The position numbers and the translations under genes were made by a program. Shown here in pieces: positions 7,097 to 11,991 of a stretch of DNA of 11,991 bases. The DNA is from Thalassiosira profunda. Its lineage: Eukaryota > Bacillariophyta > Thalassiosirophyceae > Thalassiosirales > Thalassiosiraceae. The DNA is taken from contig JALLAP010000705.1 in assembly GCA_036939355.1 (NCBI GenBank), forward strand, positions 1 through 11,991, written 5' to 3'. How positions within the stretch are numbered: position 1 is the stretch's first letter; the number at the start of each line of letters is the position of its first letter. The notes under the pieces were generated by a model. That model was given only the letters and a program-made list of their open reading frames with translations. It was not told where the DNA came from and made no database searches.

Positions 7097-10036
7097 CTAC
7101 ACAGCAACGTCGGCCTTCGCCGCCCTGTCCGCCGCCTTCATCCCCGCCCGCACCTCGGCCCTTGCGGCCAAGTCGCCCAGCATCGCGTCGTACCGCGCGC
7201 TCGCCCCGGGGGCCGCCCCCTCCGCCACGCCCAGCGTACATGCCACGCCCATGGCACATCCCTTGGCCGCGTGCGCGGCCGCGGCGGCGCCGCACCTGCC
7301 GCAGGTGGGAAACGCGCACTTGTTTCCGAAGCCGAACTCGCCGTGCTCGGCCCGCTGGCGGCCGCAGCGGGAGCAGACCTTGCGGTAGGTGAGGCCCGGG
7401 GGGAGGGGGGCGCCCTTCTTGGCGTTGGTGGTGGGGCGCGGAGCGGCCGTCCCGACGGCTTTGGGCGCGGGGGCGTTTGGCGGGAAGCGCGAGAACTGCG
7501 GTCGGACCGTCGGGGGCGGGCCCCCTCGCGGATCATAATGGCGGGGCAGGGCCGGCCACCGGGGGTGCGCCGCCGGGCCGCGCTCGTCGGGGTACGGGGG
7601 GTGGCGCCATTGATCGTACGGGTAGTGGGGCTCGTGCCCCCGCTCGTAGGCAGGGTGCATCCCCTCCTCGGCCGCGGGGCGCTTCTTGCGGGGCATCGCC
7701 CGCGACTCAGCCATCTCGCCATCGGCCGGGCGCTTGCCGCCCCGGGAAGCGTCGGCCGCGTGCATGGTGTCGAGCGTCCGCGTCGCGAGGCTCGCCAGGA
7801 CGTCCATCCCGCCGCCGCCCGCGGCCCCGGCCTCGCGGGACGCCGCGCTCGCGAGGGTGTGCGACGACAGGCTCGGCTGGCTCGGCGGCCGGGCGCCGAG
7901 GCTCGGCGTCTCCTCGGAACTGACCAGGTTCAGCTCGGCGTCCCGGGAATCCACCGCCGTCCGCCCCACCTCCACCCTCGCGGCGGCGGCGCCGCCCGCC
8001 CCCTCAAAGGGCGCGGGGCGGTTCCCGCAGTCCTCGCACTTGCACGCGTCCCCGCACCTCGTGCCGTTCGAGAAGCACTCGCAGTACTTCTTGAGGCACT
8101 TGGATTTCTTGCACTTGCACCCCACGCGGTGGACGCGGGCCGCGCGGTTCATGGAACTTGGATGGTGCGCGGGGAAGTGACTTGGAGGCGGGACGGGGCG
8201 GTGCACTGCGCTTGGGTAGGGAGGGCGGGGCGCGCAGCCTCGTTGGGGAGGGGGCGGCTCGAACGCGGGTCGGTACGGACCGCGGGCCTCGGGGTGATAC
8301 CCTCGCGACGAAGGGGCGCAGTACGGATCGCGCGGGTCGCAGTCCGTGTAGCGCGATCGGCGGTCGACCTCCCAGCTCGGACCTTGGCCGAGGCTTGGGG
8401 AGTAGCGAGGATCGCTCGTCTTGGCGGTGGAGACGGACGACGCGCCTCCGAGCTCCTCTTGCATCGCCTCCGTCGGCGCCTCGGCCTTGGGGTCCGCTTC
8501 CTCGGGCTTGGAGTCCTCTTCGGTGCCGCCGGCCTTGGACTCCATCCCGTCCTCGGCCTTGAACCCCTTGGCACTCTCGGCCTTAGTAGTGGATCCCTCC
8601 GCGCCTCCGGCCTTGGAGGCCTCCCTGCTTTCGCTCTCCTGCGTCGCGCTCTCGCTGACAGCGGGCAACACTTGCGGCGCCTCCTCCCTCGGGCTCGTCC
8701 GCGGACCAACGCTCGCCGGCCGGTCCCGGCCCAAGCTCGGATCCAGCGAGCGGAACCGGTGCTCCGGCCGGGGCACCGGCCGCCCCTCCGCCGGAACGGG
8801 GTGTCGCCGCACGGGCATTCCGTGGTATCCGCCGGGCAGCGGGCCCTGCACCCGCGCGTACCCCGTGTTCCGCCCGCTCTCCAGGCTGCCCGTGTGCCGC
8901 AACGGGGGCGGGCGGTGGACGCTCGGCGCCTCCTCCCGCCCCTCCCCGTGCCCCTCCCCGTGCCCCGACCTCTCTCCGGAGCCCCCGCGCGCCCGGAACT
9001 TGTCCTGGAACGCCGTCGGGTTCCGCACCAGCACCTGCCGTCGCGCCGGGGCGATGGCCCCGTCGTCGCCCTTGTCGTACTCGGCGGGGGTGTTGTGACA
9101 GCCCTCGCAGACGCACGCGGCGGGGGAGCAGAGGAGGGAGGCGGCGAAGCACTGGCAGTACAGCTTGAGGCACTTGGTCTTGCGGCACGAGCATCCCTTG
9201 TCGTTGGGGCGGCGGGATCGGGCGGGGAGGAGCGGGTTGCTTGAAGAGGCGCTGTCGCTCATTTGACGCGGGTAGGCCGATGGATGGGCGGGATGCGCGA
9301 CCGGGTAGGAGTCGGCCCGCGGGTAGGGCTCGGGGTAGTAGTGCCTCGACAGATGCTCCGGGTACGGCTGCCTTTGCTCCATGAACTGGGGCGCCCGGTG
9401 CGCAGCCGCCGGCGGGTAATGAGAATCTTGCGGCGGAGGCCGTTGCGCGGGGTGGCCGGCAGCCCGGTAGCCCTCGGGCGAGTGACCATGGCCGTAATAC
9501 TGCGGCGGATACGCTCCTCTCGGGGGCGGAGACTCGGGCCTCGGCCCCGGCCGGTGGGGGCGAAACTGACCCCCTGGCGCCGCATGCGCGCCTCGTCGGG
9601 AGTGGGGGGCGCTCCGCGCGTAGGGCGCGCTTCCCGGCGGGGGCGGCGGGGCGGAGGGATGCCACGCGTGCTGGAGCGGGACGGGCCGTCCGTCGCTGTC
9701 GAGGGACCACGCCGAGGCCACCTCGTCGTAGGCGGCCGTTGGCGGTTGCTGCGGCGGCGGCGGTTGCTCTCCGTCGCTGTCGCGTCTGTCGGGCCGCTCG
9801 CCCTCCTGGCGCCCGCCGCCGCGCATGCTCTCCGCGTCCGCTCCCTCGGCCGGCGCCGGTGCAACCCCGCTGTTATCAGCCTCGGTCGCCGCCGTTGGCG
9901 GCGCTGCCTCCGCCGCTGTGGCGTCCTCCCCGCCGCCGGCTGGGGCCCTCGGTGCATCCACCGTCTCCTCAGCCGACGAGGTCGGTGCATCCACCATCGT
10001 AGCAGCGGGCGACTCCTCCTCGGGTGCACCGGCCAT
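7097..10036 (-). CDS. Tesmin/TSO1-like CRC-domain DNA-binding protein with widely split CXC motifs, 979 aa
   Basis: CRC proteins (tesmin, TSO1, LIN54) bind CHR-like promoter DNA through two zinc-binding CXC motifs and control cell-cycle and developmental genes. CXC1 is C282, C284, C289, C294, C296, C303, C308, C310, C313 ([17 protein letters not shown]), followed by the conserved RNPTAF (338-343). CXC2 is C640, C642, C647, C652, C654, C661, C665, C667, C670 ([17 protein letters not shown]). A low-complexity linker of about 290 residues lies between RNPTAF and CXC2, far longer than usual. A bipartite nuclear signal is visible: KR (768-769) and RKKR (783-786). A third Cys/His cluster lies at 888-933 (C888, C891, H898, C907, C912, C915, H922, C927, C933) with the core [10 protein letters not shown]. 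The N-terminal 270 residues are Pro/His/Tyr/Arg-rich and look disordered. The start is ATG 10036; an in-frame TGA lies at 10055-10057. Nuclear role inferred from family; targets unknown. Confidence 0.92.
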   Translation of the reverse strand: MAGAPEEESPAATMVDAPTSSAEETVDAPRAPAGGGEDATAAEAAPPTAATEADNSGVAPAPAEGADAESMRGGGRQEGERPDRRDSDGEQPPPPQQPPTAAYDEVASAWSLDSDGRPVPLQHAWHPSAPPPPPGSAPYARSAPHSRRGAHAAPGGQFRPHRPGPRPESPPPRGAYPPQYYGHGHSPEGYRAAGHPAQRPPPQDSHYPPAAAHRAPQFMEQRQPYPEHLSRHYYPEPYPRADSYPVAHPAHPSAYPRQMSDSASSSNPLLPARSRRPNDKGCSCRKTKCLKLYCQCFAASLLCSPAACVCEGCHNTPAEYDKGDDGAIAPARRQVLVRNPTAFQDKFRARGGSGERSGHGEGHGEGREEAPSVHRPPPLRHTGSLESGRNTGYARVQGPLPGGYHGMPVRRHPVPAEGRPVPRPEHRFRSLDPSLGRDRPASVGPRTSPREEAPQVLPAVSESATQESESREASKAGGAEGSTTKAESAKGFKAEDGMESKAGGTEEDSKPEEADPKAEAPTEAMQEELGGASSVSTAKTSDPRYSPSLGQGPSWEVDRRSRYTDCDPRDPYCAPSSRGYHPEARGPYRPAFEPPPPQRGCAPRPPYPSAVHRPVPPPSHFPAHHPSSMNRAARVHRVGCKCKKSKCLKKYCECFSNGTRCGDACKCEDCGNRPAPFEGAGGAAAARVEVGRTAVDSRDAELNLVSSEETPSLGARPPSQPSLSSHTLASAASREAGAAGGGGMDVLASLATRTLDTMHAADASRGGKRPADGEMAESRAMPRKKRPAAEEGMHPAYERGHEPHYPYDQWRHPPYPDERGPAAHPRWPALPRHYDPRGGPPPTVRPQFSRFPPNAPAPKAVGTAAPRPTTNAKKGAPLPPGLTYRKVCSRCGRQRAEHGEFGFGNKCAFPTCGRCGAAAAAHAAKGCAMGVACTLGVAEGAAPGASARYDAMLGDLAARAEVRAGMKAADRAAKADVAV
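9949..9995 (-). repeat. 33-bp-spaced direct repeat in the N-terminus of the CRC gene
   Basis: TCGGTGCATCCACC occurs at 9949-9962 and 9982-9995, exactly 33 bp apart. It encodes VDAP twice, 11 residues apart, in the disordered N-terminus. It looks like a small in-frame duplication. Confidence 0.6.
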
Positions 10037-10041
10037 CGTGG

Positions 10042-10060
10042 GGTTCAAATCGGTTCAAAT
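10042..10060. repeat. Short tandem repeat with a distant inverted copy
   Basis: GGTTCAAATC is followed immediately by GGTTCAAAT (10042-10060), starting six bases upstream of the gene 3 ATG. The inverse of CGGTTCAAA recurs as TTTGAACCG at 10166-10174. The placement at the gene 3 start suggests a possible factor-binding or UTR element. No known motif is recognised. Confidence 0.4.
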
Positions 10061-10314
10061 TGTGGGCATCTTCGCCGGCTGTCGTTGGGGTTGCACCATC
10101 GTCGTTGCACTTCCCACGGGGCGCCGTTGCCCGTTGCTTGCCACGGCGGCAGTTGGTTGGGTGCTTTTGAACCGGCTTTTTGCGATGGGACGCCCGTGTT
10201 TGTAAATGGGTCCTACCAGTTCCTCCGTTAGTACAAATCAAATGGCAATCTTACTGATTCCTTACCGGCGGCGTACAGATTTCGCGAGAAACTTCGCAAC
10301 CTCGAAATTCCTAC

Positions 10315-10337
10315 GTAGAATCATACTGAGATTCTAC
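10315..10337. repeat. Small perfect inverted repeat in the gene 3-gene 4 intergenic region
   Basis: GTAGAATC (10315-10322) and GATTCTAC (10330-10337) flank the 7-nt loop ATACTGA. It could be a dimeric factor site. At 8 bp, chance cannot be excluded. Confidence 0.4.
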
Positions 10338-10703
10338 ACGAGGGGACCAACTGACAGCAGCTGTTTTTTTACAGTCTGCGCTCCGTTTATTATCAATCAT
10401 TATGTCAATTTTGCATGGATACTTTGTTAACGTTGGGATGCACCTTGGCACCTATTTTCGGTCGACGAGACCATAATAAAGAAGGGCTGTGCAAATCTGT
10501 CGGCAGGTGCAACAAGGCGAGTCGTCTCGCGGTTCACGTTCGGGGCTGTTCCACAAAATTTGGGCACCGCAGGCACGCGCGGCGCCATGGCGACATTCAG
10601 CCCTCAGTAGATACTCAGCGGCGGCAGCACGCGTGCACTGGCAGGAAGAGCGACGGCGGCGGCATCAATAGGCCGCGCAGGCGGAGAATTGCAAATAATA
10701 ATC

Positions 10704-11991
10704 ATGGCGTCGACATCGCGGAAGCGGATGAGGCGGAGGACGGCAGTTGCGGCTGTTGGGTTGGGCTGCTTCACGGCAACCGTCGCCTCCGCGGCCTCCC
10801 TGGACGGGCCATTCCACCGTGTAACGCCCGACGAATCGCCCCGCCGGAAAATGGAGGGACGGCGGAGGGTGGAGCGGGAATATTATCGGGACCTCTACCA
10901 TGAGCAGCAGCGACGAAGGGAAAATGGTGATTTGGGAGAGAGTTCCGAAGAGGCTGACGCCGCGCAGGGACACCGCCACCTCTACTCCCCCGGCGGCCAC
11001 AAGAAAAAGAACGATGTCTCCGGGGGCACCTTCGCGGTGCTGGGGGGCGACAACAAGGGCGGCGGCAGCTCCAAAGGTGCAGGCGCCCCCGAGAACAGCC
11101 ACGATCCTGCGAAGACCTTCGCCACCGACCTCTCCAAATTCGCCCGCATCGGCGGCAATGGCTACGAATTGCCCCCCGCGAAGCGCCATCCGTACATGGC
11201 CTCCCTCCAACTCGAGGGGCACGCCCCCTCCACCGGCGAACCTTATGATGTGCACATGTGCACCGGCTTCCTCGTCGCCCCCGATTTTGTTATGACGGCT
11301 GCGCACTGCGCCACCTTTGTTCCCCCGGGGGAAACCGAGGCTGTGCCCGCCTTCAATGGCATCGAGGTGGGAAAGGTCGACTTGAGCGACGAGGGGGTGG
11401 CCTTCGATCCGTACGATTCAGAAACATACGACCTCTACTACGAGAATTTGGTCCCCGAGGAGAATTTTCGGGCGACCGGGTACGACGGGGGAACGTACCG
11501 GCACGATCTCATGTTGGTGAAGGCGTACGGCGTCAGCCGGTTCCCGCCGGTGCGGGTCGAAAAGCAGTGGCCGGAGGTGTGGGAACGCGTGACTGCGTTG
11601 GGGTGGGGGGCCGAGAATGACAGTTCCTCCAAGCGGTACTCGGATCGATTGCGGAGTGCGGAATTGGAGGTGATGAGCAACGACGAGTGCAAGGCGATTG
11701 ACGTGCACGTGGTCGATCCGTACACGCTCGAGAGCGACGTTCTGAGTTTGGATGATCACATCTACGATGACATGACGTGCGCGCGGTCCACCGAGCGATA
11801 CATCTGCCACGGTGACCCGGGCGGGCCCGCCATTGTCGAGGGAGAAGATTCCGACGGGGACCGAGCCTACGGAGTCTTGAGCTGGGGGTATGGCTGCGTC
11901 AATCGAGATTATCCCGCCGTCATGGCGAACATCCCCGATCACTACCAGTGGATCCGGAACACGATCTGCCGTCACTCGACGGACCCGCCGG
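10704..11991 (+). CDS. Secreted trypsin-fold (S1 family) protein with catalytic Ser replaced by Pro, 3' end outside window
   Basis: 429 residues are visible. A signal peptide is clear: basic RKRMRRR (6-12), hydrophobic core (13-27) and an ASA|A cleavage site after A30. A basic pro-region follows, then RIGG (148-151), matching the R|IVGG-type activation site. The S1 domain has TAAHC with H201, HDLML with D268, SWGYGC (393-398) and the disulfide pairs C186-C202, C329-C359 and C368-C398. The nucleophile motif GDSGGP reads GDPGGP, with P372 (CCG at 11817-11819) at the serine position. The residue equivalent to trypsin D189 is Y366, so trypsin-like specificity is also lost. It is therefore probably a non-proteolytic serine-protease homologue, as are oomycete glucanase-inhibitor proteins and insect SPHs; any binding or inhibitory role is a guess. 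His and Asp are retained, so the loss may be recent or a one-base sequence error. The start is the only ATG giving a signal peptide. Divergent from gene 3. Confidence 0.9.
   Translation, partial: MASTSRKRMRRRTAVAAVGLGCFTATVASAASLDGPFHRVTPDESPRRKMEGRRRVEREYYRDLYHEQQRRRENGDLGESSEEADAAQGHRHLYSPGGHKKKNDVSGGTFAVLGGDNKGGGSSKGAGAPENSHDPAKTFATDLSKFARIGGNGYELPPAKRHPYMASLQLEGHAPSTGEPYDVHMCTGFLVAPDFVMTAAHCATFVPPGETEAVPAFNGIEVGKVDLSDEGVAFDPYDSETYDLYYENLVPEENFRATGYDGGTYRHDLMLVKAYGVSRFPPVRVEKQWPEVWERVTALGWGAENDSSSKRYSDRLRSAELEVMSNDECKAIDVHVVDPYTLESDVLSLDDHIYDDMTCARSTERYICHGDPGGPAIVEGEDSDGDRAYGVLSWGYGCVNRDYPAVMANIPDHYQWIRNTICRHSTDPP

Larger units (their letters stand above)
10037..10703. promoter_or_regulatory. 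Divergent intergenic region between the CRC and protease-like genes
   Basis: This 667-bp stretch should contain both promoters. No protein-like open frame stands out. 10200-10480 is AT-richer than the flanks. An AT-rich ATAATAAA lies at 10473-10480, about 230 bp before the gene 4 ATG. A run of seven T followed by ACAG (10364-10374), preceded by CTGAC, resembles a plus-strand 3' splice site and could mark a 5' UTR intron of gene 4, but I found no convincing donor. Confidence 0.4.

Noticed and set aside
6737..9244. 835-residue plus-strand open frame opposite the CRC gene, and a second at 9263-10231
   Set aside because: Both are low-complexity antisense shadows in GC-rich DNA. The minus strand carries the unmistakable CXC motifs, and the first also runs through the hairpin array.
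10046..10048. Upstream TTG as start of the CRC gene
   Set aside because: TTG is not a normal eukaryotic start, and ATG 10036 follows four codons later.
10364..10374. TTTTTTTACAG as a definite intron acceptor for gene 4
   Set aside because: The signal is good, but no convincing donor or upstream coding exon was found, and gene 4 already has a complete signal peptide from ATG 10704. Mentioned only as a possible 5' UTR intron.

Overview
The window looks like nuclear DNA of a GC-rich, intron-poor microbial eukaryote. It holds four unrelated single-copy genes, each with its own intergenic space, and no operon structure or Shine-Dalgarno signals. One gene needs a canonical GT-AG intron to read correctly. 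The families present (RBR ubiquitin ligase, OSCA/TMEM63-anoctamin-type channel, tesmin/TSO1 CRC protein, secreted trypsin-fold protein) are eukaryotic. A stramenopile alga such as a diatom relative fits best in my judgement. That rests on remembered family resemblance, not on a search.

Layout. Gene 1 (minus strand, runs off the left edge) encodes an RBR E3 ubiquitin ligase in two exons, with exon 1 at 1422-1505 and exon 2 from 1243 leftward. A 478-bp divergent promoter region follows. Gene 2 (plus, 1984-6429) is an intronless 1481-residue polytopic membrane protein with a long N-terminal coiled coil. Gene 3 (minus, 7097-10036) is a 979-residue CRC DNA-binding protein convergent with gene 2. 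Gene 4 (plus, from 10704, runs off the right edge) is a secreted trypsin-fold protein divergent from gene 3. Genes 1 and 4 are both open at the window edges.

The 667-bp space between the convergent 3' ends of genes 2 and 3 is the most unusual non-coding stretch. Four consecutive hairpins fill 6665-6875, and a fifth lies at 7029-7065. Every non-Watson-Crick pair I assigned in the first four is G.U on the plus strand, which points to a structured plus-strand RNA.

Three of the proteins carry family-level oddities. The IBR of gene 1 is split by a hydrophobic insert. The two CXC halves of the gene 3 CRC domain are about 326 residues apart instead of about 40. In gene 4 the catalytic serine motif GDSGGP reads GDPGGP, so it is probably a non-catalytic serine-protease homologue. 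I see no sign that the four genes act in one pathway. They cover ubiquitination, membrane ion/lipid transport, transcriptional control and secretion.
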